From NCBI RefSeq assembly GCF_002335525.1, contig NZ_BDUF01000086.1:124001-188000 (forward strand): a stretch of DNA of 64,000 bases. The letters are read 5' to 3'. The position numbers were made by a program, and so were the translations under genes. Source of the DNA: Effusibacillus lacus. Lineage in GTDB: Bacteria > Bacillota > Bacilli > Tumebacillales > Effusibacillaceae. This document shows positions 32,972 through 41,586 of this stretch, piece after piece (the first letter of the stretch is position 1; each line of letters opens with the position of its first letter). The notes beneath the pieces are model-generated. The model searched no databases. It was not told the origin of the DNA and saw only the letters and a list, made by a program, of their open reading frames with translations.

Positions 32972-34261
32972 TTGAAACAAAAGAGAAGATACAAGTTCAG
33001 TTTGACCAAAAAAATGGTCCTGGGAATTATGGCTCTGGCGACTGTTACTTATACCACAAGCGGCATTTTTATATTCGTACTTAAAGATCTGATAGCTCCG
33101 CAGATGTCCGAGGTTCTGTTCGTATCCGGAACATTGATGCTCGGGATCATCTGGTGCGGCATTTTGGGGTACATAGCTGCCAAGTTTATTACAAAGCCGC
33201 TGGTTTTGCTGGAGGAAGCCGCCCGTTTGGCTGCCACGGGGGATTTGCGGCAAAATATACAAGTGGTGAAATCGGACGATGAGATCCGGGCCTTGGGACT
33301 TGCATTCAATTTAATGCTAGACAACCTTCGTTCCATTATCAAGAACATAGACGAGAATTTTCAACGGACACAGGCACAGGTTCACGAGCTTACAAACGCT
33401 TCGGAGGTTGTGGCCAACAGTTCGGAAATCGTTGCCCGCACGATGGAGGAAATCGCATCCGGAGCGGAGCAGCAACATAAACTTACAAATCAGACGGCGG
33501 AGACGATACAGAAGGCTACGGAACTGGCGGGGAAGGTGAATGAATGCGTTCATGAATCCTCCGCTCTTTCCAACAGAATGGTGGAAACGCTCAATCAAGG
33601 AACGGCCATCGTCAGAAGCCTTGTTGCCGGTATGCAAACCATAGCTGCAGCCAACCAGGAGTCGATGGAGATTGTTAACAGGCTGGAGGAAAACGCCAAA
33701 CAGGTTGGAGATATTATTGTGGTCGTAGGAGAAATCGCGAATCAGACAAACCTGTTGGCCCTTAACGCTTCCATAGAAGCGGCGAGAGCCGGGGAGCATG
33801 GCCGGGGATTTGCTGTAGTGGCGGAAGAGGTGCGTAAGCTGGCTGACCAAAGCCGAACCGCAGTGGAACAGATCACCGAATTGATTAGCGATATGCAAAA
33901 AGAAGTGCAGGAGGTTGTAAGTCAGATTTCTCGTCAAGCGGAGATGGCAGCAGGCGAATCGGAGAAAGGCGAAGAGACGACGCATGCCATTCAGCAAATG
34001 AGTGATTCGGTCAATTTGGTGGTGAATTCCATAGAGGAAATCGGTCGTTTGATGAACCAGCAGATCCAAACCATGGAGGAAACCATCGAACAAGCCCGGA
34101 ACGTCTCCAAGATTGCGCAGGAAACTTCTGCCGGTTCCCGGCAAATCTCTTCTTCGATCCAGGATCAAACTGCCTCCATGGAAGAGATTGCGGCATCGGC
34201 CAATATCTTGCGGGAATCTTCCGAGGATTTAAGGCAGCAAATCTCCACTTTCAAAGCTTAA
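32972..34261 (+). CDS. methyl-accepting chemotaxis protein without a sensory domain
   Basis: 429 aa, TTG start behind GGGGGAGG. Two membrane helices (about residues 14-35 and 45-68) are separated by only about ten residues, so there is no periplasmic or extracellular ligand domain. HAMP follows (about 70-122), then a long signalling coil with the conserved hairpin [37 protein letters not shown] cut here as [20 protein letters not shown] plus the following. It probably senses membrane or cytosolic cues. It precedes the EAL gene, which suggests a motility or attachment theme. Confidence 0.88.
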   Translation: MKQKRRYKFSLTKKMVLGIMALATVTYTTSGIFIFVLKDLIAPQMSEVLFVSGTLMLGIIWCGILGYIAAKFITKPLVLLEEAARLAATGDLRQNIQVVKSDDEIRALGLAFNLMLDNLRSIIKNIDENFQRTQAQVHELTNASEVVANSSEIVARTMEEIASGAEQQHKLTNQTAETIQKATELAGKVNECVHESSALSNRMVETLNQGTAIVRSLVAGMQTIAAANQESMEIVNRLEENAKQVGDIIVVVGEIANQTNLLALNASIEAARAGEHGRGFAVVAEEVRKLADQSRTAVEQITELISDMQKEVQEVVSQISRQAEMAAGESEKGEETTHAIQQMSDSVNLVVNSIEEIGRLMNQQIQTMEETIEQARNVSKIAQETSAGSRQISSSIQDQTASMEEIAASANILRESSEDLRQQISTFKA

Positions 34262-34361
34262 AACCATCTCAAACCGGAATGAAATTTTAATAAAATTTAA
34301 CTTGATTCCTATAAGAGCCTCCTTTAAACTGACAGTACAAGTCTATAGACGAACTGAGGAA

Positions 34362-34426
34362 CGCGGAGAACGGCCACTCTTATATGGGACTTAAGTGACC
34401 GGGAACAAGTCGTGCAACCGGCCGGT
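34362..34426 (+). ncRNA. c-di-GMP-II-like riboswitch aptamer (candidate)
   Basis: The leader of the EAL gene has CGCGGAGAAC at its 5' side and GTGCAACCGGCCG at its 3' side. I recall GCGGAAA and GCAACCGRCC as the most conserved parts of the c-di-GMP-II class. Between them GACTT/AAGTC (34388-34392 with 34407-34411) can form an inner hairpin. The internal stem differs somewhat from the clostridial example I know, so the class is not certain. The 3' strand overlaps the left arm of a terminator, as expected of a switch. Confidence 0.45.
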
Positions 34427-34461
34427 TCATGGATCTGCCATGAAGAGGCCCTTTGTTTTTT
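34420..34461 (+). terminator. regulatory terminator overlapping the aptamer
   Basis: GGCCGGTTCATGG pairs with CCATGAAGAGGCC (11 of 13 positions) around ATCTG, followed by CTTTGTTTTTT. It lies between the upstream gene and the EAL coding region. Its left arm shares GGCC with the aptamer 3' end, so aptamer folding would weaken it. Confidence 0.7.
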
Positions 34462-34486
34462 AGATGCCTTTTATCCGGGGTGGATC

Positions 34487-35257
34487 ATGCAGCAAGGGCT
34501 TGAGCAGAAGGACAGAAAACCGATGTTGTTGTTCAATATGCTGTATAACGAGTCTCTCGAACTGGCGGCTCAGCCAATCGTCAATCTCGATTCGGGAAAG
34601 GTGGAAGCGGTTGAGATTCTCAGCCGATTTCCCGACAACCAGCTCCTGCCGGATGAAATGTTCCGCTTGGCCCGTGCTTACGGAATTCTTGACCAGCTCA
34701 CGCTTCTATCCTGCAAGAAACTGACCCAGACGATCCATACACTCAAACCGTTCGTGCCCAAAGGGGTGTTCTTCAACGTGGAGGCGGACGTTTCAGAAGC
34801 GACTCTGCAGCAAGTGATGAAGATTTTTGATTTTGCCAATGAAACAACAGTTGTTCTGGAGGTTACCGAACACCAGCGGGCCGTTTTTCCATGGCCAAAC
34901 TTTGTTGACAGGGAAGGATTCGAAGTGGCCATGGACGATCTGGGAAAGGGCAACTCCAACCTTGTTGAATTGCTTTCCATCAAGCCTCACTATATCAAGA
35001 TCTGCATGGAAATCGTGGCCGATCTTCACAAGTGCAGTACCAAATCAATCATCATTGAGGCTTTCAAGCGCATCGGCGACTCGCTAGACTCGCAGGTGAT
35101 TGCGGAAGGAATCGAAACGGCGGAGGATCTTAAGCAGCTCCGGGAAGCGGGGATCAAATACGGGCAGGGCTATTACTTTTCTCCTCCCCGGAATCTAAAG
35201 GAGGTTCCGGTAAAAGAATGGGAAGAGGGCTTCAAACACAAGATCTTATATAAATAA
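34487..35257 (+). CDS. EAL-domain cyclic-di-GMP phosphodiesterase, 256 aa
   Basis: Stand-alone EAL protein. Motifs: AVEILSRF (E-x-L-x-R), FFNVEAD with the Asn ligand, LEVTEH, AMDDLGKGNSN (the Asp pair), YIKIC with the Lys, VIAEGIET and QGYYF. The usual KID triplet reads KIC, but the listed metal/lysine residues are kept, so activity is likely. It hydrolyses c-di-GMP to pGpG. A start upstream at 34412 would lie inside the terminator hairpin and is rejected; 34487 or 34523 are the options. Confidence 0.8.
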   Translation: MQQGLEQKDRKPMLLFNMLYNESLELAAQPIVNLDSGKVEAVEILSRFPDNQLLPDEMFRLARAYGILDQLTLLSCKKLTQTIHTLKPFVPKGVFFNVEADVSEATLQQVMKIFDFANETTVVLEVTEHQRAVFPWPNFVDREGFEVAMDDLGKGNSNLVELLSIKPHYIKICMEIVADLHKCSTKSIIIEAFKRIGDSLDSQVIAEGIETAEDLKQLREAGIKYGQGYYFSPPRNLKEVPVKEWEEGFKHKILYK

Positions 35258-35280
35258 GGGTGCTTTGTGCACCCTTTTTG
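35257..35280 (+). terminator. intrinsic terminator after EAL gene
   Basis: AGGGTGC-TTTGT-GCACCCT followed by TTTTT. Confidence 0.85.
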
Positions 35281-35329
35281 CATGAGTGATTTTCGTGAAA
35301 ATTGTTTCTTTATGAACCAAAAAAACATT

Positions 35330-35338
35330 TGATATAAT
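35330..35338 (+). promoter_or_regulatory. extended -10 promoter before fumarase
   Basis: TGATATAAT matches an extended -10 element (TGnTATAAT). It lies 119 bp before the fumarase start, leaving a leader with a small TCCCGT/ACGGGA hairpin. Confidence 0.5.
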
Positions 35339-35456
35339 AAGTGAGGAACCTTCCCGTTGTCAACTGACGGGATTTTCACAAATAACCAAGCCTTGTGAGA
35401 ACAGAGTCTATCCAATAGCTACCAGATCAATTATTTGGAGGAAGTGGGGGCAAACC

Positions 35457-36986
35457 ATGCAACAATTTAAAGAGAGTATGCTCAAGTTAATTATTGACAC
35501 ATCTACCAATCTGCCTTCTGATGTGAGGAAGGCCATTTCCGCAGCGCGACTGCAGGAGGAAATGGGAACCCGGTCTGCGCTGGCCCTGTCTACTATTGGC
35601 AAGAACATTAAGATGGCGGAAGAAGCGGAAGGACCTATTTGCCAGGACACTGGTATGCCCACATTCGTAATTCACTGTCCCGTTGGGGCCAATCAAATCG
35701 AGATGAAAAAGGCGATTCTCGAAGCGGTGGCGGAAGCGACCAAGCTGGGGAAGCTCCGTCCAAACTCGGTGGATTCGATCACGGGCAAAAATTCAGGCGA
35801 CAACCTGGGACCTGGAACACCGGTCATTCATTTTGAACAGTGGGAAAAGGACTATATTGACGTACGCCTGATTCTGAAAGGCGGCGGTTGTGAAAACAAA
35901 AACATCCAATACTCCCTTCCTTGCGAACTGGAAGGACTTGGGAAAGCGGGACGCGATTTGGACGGCATCCGCAAATGCATTATGCATGCGGTTTACCAGG
36001 CACAGGGACAGGGGTGCTCGGCAGGATTTATCGGCGTTGGAATCGGTGGCGACAGGACCTCCGGTTACTCCCTTGCAAAGGAACAATTGTTCCGCAGGGT
36101 AGATGATGTGAACCCCAACGAAGACCTACGCAAACTCGAAGAATATGTGATGGAGAACGCCAACAAACTGTCGATTGGCACCATGGGCTTCGGGGGAAAT
36201 GTATCGCTGCTGGGCTGCAAGATTGGTGTCATGAACCGCCTCCCCGCATCCTTCTTTGTATCTGTAGCTTACAACTGCTGGGCGTTCCGCCGGCAGGGCG
36301 TAGAGATCGATCCGGCAACGGGTGGCATCTCCAACTGGATTTATAAAGAGAACTACACGGAAACAGAGGTGCAGGAACCATCCGAAGAAACCGGAGATTC
36401 CCGGAAACTGGTTCTGCAGGCGCCAATAACGGAAGAGCAGATCCGCAGCCTGAAAGTGGGCGACGTGGTCATCATTAACGGAGCAATTCATACGGGACGT
36501 GACGCGCTGCACAAATATCTGATGGACAATGATTCACCTGTTGACCTGAACGGTGGGGTCATTTACCATTGCGGTCCTGTCATGCTGAAGGACGAACAAG
36601 GCAAGTGGCATGTGAAAGCGGCGGGTCCCACCACTTCCATTCGGGAAGAACCGTATCAGGCGGACATCATCAAGAAGTTTGGCATTCGTGCGATCATCGG
36701 GAAAGGCGGGATGGGAGCCAAGACATTGGCCGGCCTGAAGGAGCACGGTGCCGTCTATCTGAATGCCATTGGGGGAGCTGCCCAGTATTATGCGCAATGT
36801 GTAAAAGACGTGGAAGGTGTCGACTTCCTGGAGGAGTTTGGCATACCGGAAGCAATGTGGCACCTGCAGGTGGAAGGATTTGCGGCCATCGTAACAATGG
36901 ACGCCCATGGCAATTCCCTGCATGCGGATGTGGAACGGGAATCCCTGAAAAAATTGGCTGATTTCAAAGAACCCGTTTTCGTTTAA
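35457..36986 (+). CDS. class I iron-sulfur fumarate hydratase
   Basis: 509-aa fused alpha-beta class I fumarase, oxygen-sensitive type, interconverting fumarate and malate in the citric acid cycle. [4Fe-4S] ligand cysteines are expected at C62 (GPICQDTGMPTF), in GQGCSAGF and in LLGCKIG. The C-terminal beta domain holds INGAIHTGRDALHKYL and YHCGPV. Length fits the family. It is a single gene with its own promoter; no partner gene follows. Confidence 0.92.
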   Translation: MQQFKESMLKLIIDTSTNLPSDVRKAISAARLQEEMGTRSALALSTIGKNIKMAEEAEGPICQDTGMPTFVIHCPVGANQIEMKKAILEAVAEATKLGKLRPNSVDSITGKNSGDNLGPGTPVIHFEQWEKDYIDVRLILKGGGCENKNIQYSLPCELEGLGKAGRDLDGIRKCIMHAVYQAQGQGCSAGFIGVGIGGDRTSGYSLAKEQLFRRVDDVNPNEDLRKLEEYVMENANKLSIGTMGFGGNVSLLGCKIGVMNRLPASFFVSVAYNCWAFRRQGVEIDPATGGISNWIYKENYTETEVQEPSEETGDSRKLVLQAPITEEQIRSLKVGDVVIINGAIHTGRDALHKYLMDNDSPVDLNGGVIYHCGPVMLKDEQGKWHVKAAGPTTSIREEPYQADIIKKFGIRAIIGKGGMGAKTLAGLKEHGAVYLNAIGGAAQYYAQCVKDVEGVDFLEEFGIPEAMWHLQVEGFAAIVTMDAHGNSLHADVERESLKKLADFKEPVFV

Positions 36987-37039
36987 AATTGAACACATCT
37001 TATTGCAGGAATTCCCGCTAAAAAATCGGAGTTGTTCAT

Positions 37040-38311
37040 ATGCGCAAAGTTGGAACACTCACAAGCGCTCTCACCCTGCTGGTACTTGGGATCATACTGC
37101 TGGTTGACCAGGTGGCGCACAAGCCGGTTTTGTCCCAGGTGCTGCCTTTCTGGCCGCTTATTATTCTGGGGTTGGGTATCGAGCTTTTGTGGAGTCTGTA
37201 TTCCGTCAAGAAACAAAAAGTGAACGAAGAGATCCGGATCGATGCCCGCAGCATTGCGCTGCTTTGTCTGGTTGGGATTTTCTCCATCACTTTGATTTCC
37301 CAGCAAAGTATGCAGGGGTTTGTACAGACAAGTCTGGGCAGCGTCCGGGATGCATTGTCCGACAAGACTGTCGATTTGCCGGAAGCCTCCTTTGACCCGA
37401 AAGACATTCAGCGGTTGGAAGTGTTCAGCCGGACGGGTACCATCAAAGTGAACAAATCCAATTCTTCTTCCATCGTGGTTAAGACCAAAGTCCACGTCAG
37501 GAACCTGAACTCACAGCAGGCGAACGAAGAAGCGAAGAACGGGATGCCTCGAGTGACCACGGGGTCCACTCTCCGTATTGAAGTGGATCCGTCGCTCAAT
37601 GCTACTTCGAAAATAACGGGAGTCGATCTGGAAATTCTTATACCTGTTAAGCTGGCCCTCCAGATTCTTACTCATACAGGAAATGTCACCGTTCAGGATC
37701 ATGCCGGGGATTTGGTTGTAAGCACGGAGTTGGGCAGAGTGGAAGTGGAACGGATCAAAGGCAAAGCCATCATCGCAGATGACAACGGGGAAATTGTCGC
37801 CAGAAACATTGAAGGCGATTTGGAAGTGAAAACGAAAGCCGGCACCTTGGAAGTGGATCAAGTGAAGGGGAAAGCGATCCTCGAGAATACTTTCGGCCAA
37901 ATCCGGGCAAGCCATATTGACGAATCACTGCGTATCTTCTGCAAAAACGGAAGAATCCAGATTGATTCGGTGCAGGGGGATGTGGAAGCGCGAATTGAAA
38001 ACGGCCCCATTCAGGCGGCGAATGTCAAGAAGGGGTTGACTTTGTCCTCGGGAACCGGAGGCATCACGGTGGAAAGTGAGGTCGGAGGGCCGTGGATGTT
38101 GAATTCATCCCGTGGTATGGTATCGCTGCGCATACCTGCAGGATCCCATATTGAGTTTGCCGGTGAATCCAACCGTGGATTGGTAAAGGGACCGACCAAG
38201 TCCGATTCAACGGCGGAGGGTTCCAAGGTAACGGAAAAAATGGGGAAAGGCACCTATCCTGTACTCGTCCGTACAGACGATGGGGCCATCACTCTGAACG
38301 CAAATCTGTAA
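37040..38311 (+). CDS. membrane-anchored DUF4097-type beta-helix protein, 423 aa
   Basis: N-terminal three to four hydrophobic segments (about residues 8-26, 30-55, 70-90) look like the LiaI/LiaF-type membrane part. From about residue 125 on there are repeated short strands of the form G-x-I/V-x-V-x-x-I-x-G-x (for example GNVTVQDHAGDLVVSTELG and GRIQIDSVQGDVEARIENG). This is the pattern of DUF4097/DUF2807 parallel beta-helix domains of the Gram-positive envelope. Relatives act in cell-envelope stress circuits. No two-component genes are adjacent here. Confidence 0.75.
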   Translation: MRKVGTLTSALTLLVLGIILLVDQVAHKPVLSQVLPFWPLIILGLGIELLWSLYSVKKQKVNEEIRIDARSIALLCLVGIFSITLISQQSMQGFVQTSLGSVRDALSDKTVDLPEASFDPKDIQRLEVFSRTGTIKVNKSNSSSIVVKTKVHVRNLNSQQANEEAKNGMPRVTTGSTLRIEVDPSLNATSKITGVDLEILIPVKLALQILTHTGNVTVQDHAGDLVVSTELGRVEVERIKGKAIIADDNGEIVARNIEGDLEVKTKAGTLEVDQVKGKAILENTFGQIRASHIDESLRIFCKNGRIQIDSVQGDVEARIENGPIQAANVKKGLTLSSGTGGITVESEVGGPWMLNSSRGMVSLRIPAGSHIEFAGESNRGLVKGPTKSDSTAEGSKVTEKMGKGTYPVLVRTDDGAITLNANL

Positions 38312-38331
38312 AGTCTGGCTTGCTGAAAAGA

Positions 38332-38358
38332 AGGCACGGGGAAGTCCCCGTGCCTCTT
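38332..38358. terminator. bidirectional terminator-like hairpin
   Basis: AGGCACGGGGA and TCCCCGTGCCT form a perfect G/C-rich stem between convergent genes. The tail is CTCTT, so the U-tract is weak. Confidence 0.6.
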
Positions 38359-38420
38359 CGTTCATGATGAACGATCCCGCGTTGTTGCCATGGACGGCAA
38401 CATTTTGAACGGGGGTCCCT

Positions 38421-38648
38421 CTACTTGATGGCATTAAGCACTTCTTCTGCCATCTCGCCCATTCCCTGATTGTTCATGTTCATGTTGCTGCGCAGGTTGC
38501 CCATGGCATTGTTGCGGCGCATTATTTCCCATGCAGCAATTCCGATGCCGGCTCCCACCAGCATGGCGGTTGCCGTGTTCATGCCGCGGTTGCGGCGTCC
38601 CATCATCCGGGTTGCCGCCGGAACCATGTTCGATACCATCTCCCACAT
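38421..38648 (-). CDS. small membrane-linked hypothetical protein, 75 aa
   Basis: Rich in Met and Asn. A basic region (RRNRGMN) is followed by a single hydrophobic helix (TATAMLVGAGIGIAAWEIM) and a polar tail ending in EMAEEVLNAIK. A GGGGTGG site precedes the ATG. This resembles small uncharacterised Bacilli proteins (DUF3918-like), but the match is from general appearance only. It is single-gene between a hairpin and the DUF350 gene on the same strand. Confidence 0.5.
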   Translation of the reverse strand: MWEMVSNMVPAATRMMGRRNRGMNTATAMLVGAGIGIAAWEIMRRNNAMGNLRSNMNMNNQGMGEMAEEVLNAIK

Positions 38649-38719
38649 AGAACCACCCCCTGAAGTTATTTTGCGCCAAGGATGCGGATCGATGTGAGGA
38701 AATTAGTAACTGCCCGAAA

Positions 38720-39157
38720 TTAGTAACTGATTAGGGCTGCCATCAGCAGTCCCGTTGCCACACTAAGCCTCGATGCGAAGATTCCCACCGACACGTTTCC
38801 TTTGGGAATTTCGGAGACCACACGAAACGGGGTAACCAATTCAAACAGATAGAATACGAGCACCTGGAACAACGTACCAATAATTCCCCAAACTACAAGG
38901 TCAAGCAAATTAACGGAATTATAGACGGCAGAGGCGAGGACAATGGACAGACCGATTATTTTTCCGCCCAGATCGTGGGCTGCCGCTTTGGCTGCAGCGG
39001 CTTTTTGCGGATCATTGGTGTCCGCTCCATCGCGAATCAACTTATATTCTCTGTAGGGAGTGGTGATCATAAAAACAAAGATGCCCAAAGCCAGAATGGG
39101 CAAGGTAACTCCCAGATACATCAAGAAATTCATGATATTCGGCCACTGTGTAAACAT
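38720..39157 (-). CDS. DUF350-family membrane protein
   Basis: 145 aa from the ATG at 39157, which has GAGAGGAGA before it; longer in-frame starts lack a site. Four predicted membrane helices lie at about residues 8-32, 65-85, 90-110 and 125-143, joined by a charged cytosolic loop (RDGADTNDPQKAAAAKAAA). It matches the YjfL/DUF350 group. It is the last gene of an operon with a glutathionylspermidine synthase-like ligase and a lipoprotein, the same association as E. coli yjfL-yjfM-yjfC. Function of the family is unknown. Confidence 0.7.
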   Translation of the reverse strand: MFTQWPNIMNFLMYLGVTLPILALGIFVFMITTPYREYKLIRDGADTNDPQKAAAAKAAAHDLGGKIIGLSIVLASAVYNSVNLLDLVVWGIIGTLFQVLVFYLFELVTPFRVVSEIPKGNVSVGIFASRLSVATGLLMAALISY

Positions 39158-39192
39158 GCTAACGTCTCCTCTCATAGTCGCTCTCTTTATAA

Positions 39193-40431
39193 TCAGGTAA
39201 GTCCGACAGGCAAATAAAACGACAGGTTTCCGGTGATTTTCCCGCCGACACGGGCAACAATGGCGGATGCTTTCCCGCCGACAAGAAAGGATCCCCACAG
39301 CAAGTTACCGGTATAGAGTCCCTTTACCGTTTCGACTTCAACGGTTTCCAACTCTGCGAGCTGTTGGTAGATCATCGGCTGCTCCCAATAATCGTTCTCC
39401 AGATCCCTGGCAATCAGTTCCCCGTCTTTGCCAAACAGGGTGACTCCACCACCCTCGCGGCCAAATATCGGTTTGCTGACGAAGGGGGAGGTTCCCAGAA
39501 ACCGGTTTTCCATGTAGGTAGGAAGCATGTAGGTCTCAATGACACGATGCTCATTGTCAGTGAAAAACTCTTTCGATTCATGGAGATTCCAGATCAGTGC
39601 CTGCAAAGCCTTGGTTTGTGCAAGAAACCCTGACGGCGGGTTGATGACCGCCAGCTTGTTCCGGGCGATCAGGTCGAGTACATGGGCTCCTGTTGGGTAC
39701 CCGTCGGCGTCCTGCTCCTCGGCCATTTTTTCCAGAGCGTGCAGGCGATAAAGCACATCAATGGGAATATACTGTTCCTGTTCCAGGTAATGCAATGAAT
39801 CCTCATATACTCTTAGATCTTCCAGTGGCACAAACAAACCTTCCAGTTGAGATACATTCAACAGGTACTTGGCGGTTCCCTTGTCTTCTTCATGCCAATC
39901 CAAAGCACTGAAAACAATCCGTTTGGTCTCAAAGCCCTTCTGATTATAGCGAAGCACCAGTTGCTGAAATCCGTCCCGCAAGTGACCGGCCATTCCCAGA
40001 TTTGGATCTTTAACACCATAGGATTGGCACACTCTTCCGTTCACGTGGTAGGCTTCTACGATACTGGTCGGGGTGTCGGAATTGAATTCCAGCATTTTCA
40101 GCCCCTCAGGAGTCTGGGCAAAATCAAACCGCCCGATTAAAGTGGGGATTTCAGGCCAAACGGAAAGTCGTACAGCCCCCAGCGCCTGTTTGGGAATGCC
40201 CAGTTCCACCAGCAATTCATCAGGGCCCTGCTGCAGGACAGGGATCACTTTGGAAAAAATGAGTCCCAGTTGCTCGGTCGCATAAGCGATTTCCTTGCGG
40301 AATTCCTCGTCAATCATATGAAGGGAAGCCAGTGCATATTCTTCACCGTACATATGGTCCCAGGTAAAAATCCCTTCTTCCCTGAGGGGGCCATATAGGG
40401 TGCTGCGCCTTTGCTCATAGGATAAGTTCAT
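39193..40431 (-). CDS. glutathionylspermidine synthase-like ATP-grasp ligase
   Basis: 412 aa, corresponding to the C-terminal synthetase domain only (YjfC/YgiC type, no amidase). RFDFAQTPEGLKMLEFNSDTP, cut as FDFAQTPEGLKMLEFNSD, is the hallmark region; SKPIFGREGGGVTLF is the ATP-grasp glycine loop; YTGNLLWGSFLVGGKASAI ends the fold. Such ligases form amide bonds between a carboxylate and an amine, probably on peptides or surface components rather than on glutathione, which Bacilli mostly lack. It lies between the lipoprotein and DUF350 genes. Confidence 0.82.
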   Translation of the reverse strand: MNLSYEQRRSTLYGPLREEGIFTWDHMYGEEYALASLHMIDEEFRKEIAYATEQLGLIFSKVIPVLQQGPDELLVELGIPKQALGAVRLSVWPEIPTLIGRFDFAQTPEGLKMLEFNSDTPTSIVEAYHVNGRVCQSYGVKDPNLGMAGHLRDGFQQLVLRYNQKGFETKRIVFSALDWHEEDKGTAKYLLNVSQLEGLFVPLEDLRVYEDSLHYLEQEQYIPIDVLYRLHALEKMAEEQDADGYPTGAHVLDLIARNKLAVINPPSGFLAQTKALQALIWNLHESKEFFTDNEHRVIETYMLPTYMENRFLGTSPFVSKPIFGREGGGVTLFGKDGELIARDLENDYWEQPMIYQQLAELETVEVETVKGLYTGNLLWGSFLVGGKASAIVARVGGKITGNLSFYLPVGLT

Positions 40432-40453
40432 GTGTATTCGCCCACTTATTCTG

Positions 40454-40798
40454 TTAGCTGGTGCTGGATCCGCCGGAACTTCCGATGCCGCCTTTGGAAC
40501 TGGAACCCGAAGAACCGCTGGTGATTCCGGACGAAGAAGAGCCGGTGGATGGCTTGGAAACAGACCCGGAAGTTACTCCGGATTTTATTTTTTTGTAGTA
40601 CTTTTTGCCGTTTTTGTATATGAAAGAATCGTCGTCGTCAATGGGAGTTCCATCTTGATCGCAATATCCGTCATTGTTTTCGTCCGTGCACTCGTAGTCG
40701 TCATCGACAACTGCAGGCTGGGCTGATGAACAGCCGGCCGAAATCGTGAGTGCGGTTGCGGCAAACAACCCGACCAAACGGGAAGTTTTATTCTGCAT
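40454..40798 (-). CDS. Ser/Gly-rich lipoprotein with Ca-loop-like motif
   Basis: 114 aa with a type II signal peptide: basic start, hydrophobic core, lipobox ISAGC at residues 19-23. After the lipid-bearing Cys comes an acidic stretch (DDDYECTDENNDGYCDQDG) whose D-x-N-x-D-G-x-C-D form resembles an EF-hand loop and has two cysteines. The C-terminal 45 residues are low-complexity Ser/Gly. AGGAGGTAACTG site. A lipoprotein in this position parallels YjfM/YgiB next to the ligase in other bacteria. Confidence 0.75.
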   Translation of the reverse strand: MQNKTSRLVGLFAATALTISAGCSSAQPAVVDDDYECTDENNDGYCDQDGTPIDDDDSFIYKNGKKYYKKIKSGVTSGSVSKPSTGSSSSGITSGSSGSSSKGGIGSSGGSSTS

Positions 40799-40811
40799 TT
40801 TCAGTTACCTC

Positions 40812-41261
40812 CTAAGTAGTCGGTTGGGCATAGAATACATAGACCTTCCGGTCCTCATCCACTTCGGTCGAAGTCTTCATCCATTCCCGCCCATAAAGGT
40901 AAAGATAGTCGCTTTGCAAATGAAGCAGGGCATCGTCATCGTCAAGAAAATCATAAGTGTGAATTATGGGGTAGAAGGCCGTTCCTTCACGGAATTCCCG
41001 GACTTCGATCCGGATGCCGCCCCAGCGGGGAGCCGACAGTACGCCCGGATCCACAACCTGTTCATCCTCCGCGGGCTTAACATAGATAATGTAATTGGGA
41101 AGTTCGATCGCACAGGAAGTCTTCTCGTACACGACCTTGTCTTTGACAAAGTAGTCACAGGCAAAGCGCAGGGAGATCTCATCCTTATCGATCATGTCAT
41201 AATAATACAGAACCGGAAATCCTTTGTCCTCATCCAACAGCCGGTACTCAAGTCTTGGCAT
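40812..41261 (-). CDS. hypothetical protein, 149 aa, first gene of the ligase operon
   Basis: The ATG at 41261 is used because TAGGAGGAAC precedes it. A soluble, acidic protein with repeating F/Y-x-x-DFxDDDD-type patterns (FPVLYYYDMIDKDEISLRF and YPIIHTYDFLDDDDALLHL), which suggests an internal duplication of about 75 residues. I do not recognise the family. It lies 13 bp before the lipoprotein gene, so it should belong to the same envelope or peptide-ligation pathway. Confidence 0.6.
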   Translation of the reverse strand: MPRLEYRLLDEDKGFPVLYYYDMIDKDEISLRFACDYFVKDKVVYEKTSCAIELPNYIIYVKPAEDEQVVDPGVLSAPRWGGIRIEVREFREGTAFYPIIHTYDFLDDDDALLHLQSDYLYLYGREWMKTSTEVDEDRKVYVFYAQPTT

Positions 41262-41586
41262 GGCCGTTCCTCCTATGATAGCAGGGTACATGGAGTATTA
41301 CGGGTATATTATTAGAAGGTTTCAATCCTGGTGAAAGTTAATTTGTTCCAAGGGACGGACCCATGTTTCTGTTGACGGCTTGGGTTCACCTCGCAAATCT
41401 GCCTTGATTCGCTACTACCAATATATCAGAGTAGGATGCCGGAGTCTCTTCGAAGTTTCATGGTTTGTCAGTCCGCTGCTTCTGCACTTGTGTGGCTCTT
41501 TATACCCACTCACTGGTACATACGCGCATCCTAAGGTACAATAAGTATGTTTGAATAAGGACGAATATGCAGAGGGGGCAGAATCG
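41262..41586. other. 325-bp gene-free spacer
   Basis: Divergent promoter space between the ligase operon (minus strand) and the aminopeptidase (plus strand). No RNA gene, repeat or coding remnant was recognised. Confidence 0.5.

Noticed and set aside
34412-34486. Upstream in-frame GTG start for the EAL protein at 34412
   Set aside because: It would place coding sequence over the aptamer 3' end and terminator hairpin; those residues do not resemble EAL proteins.
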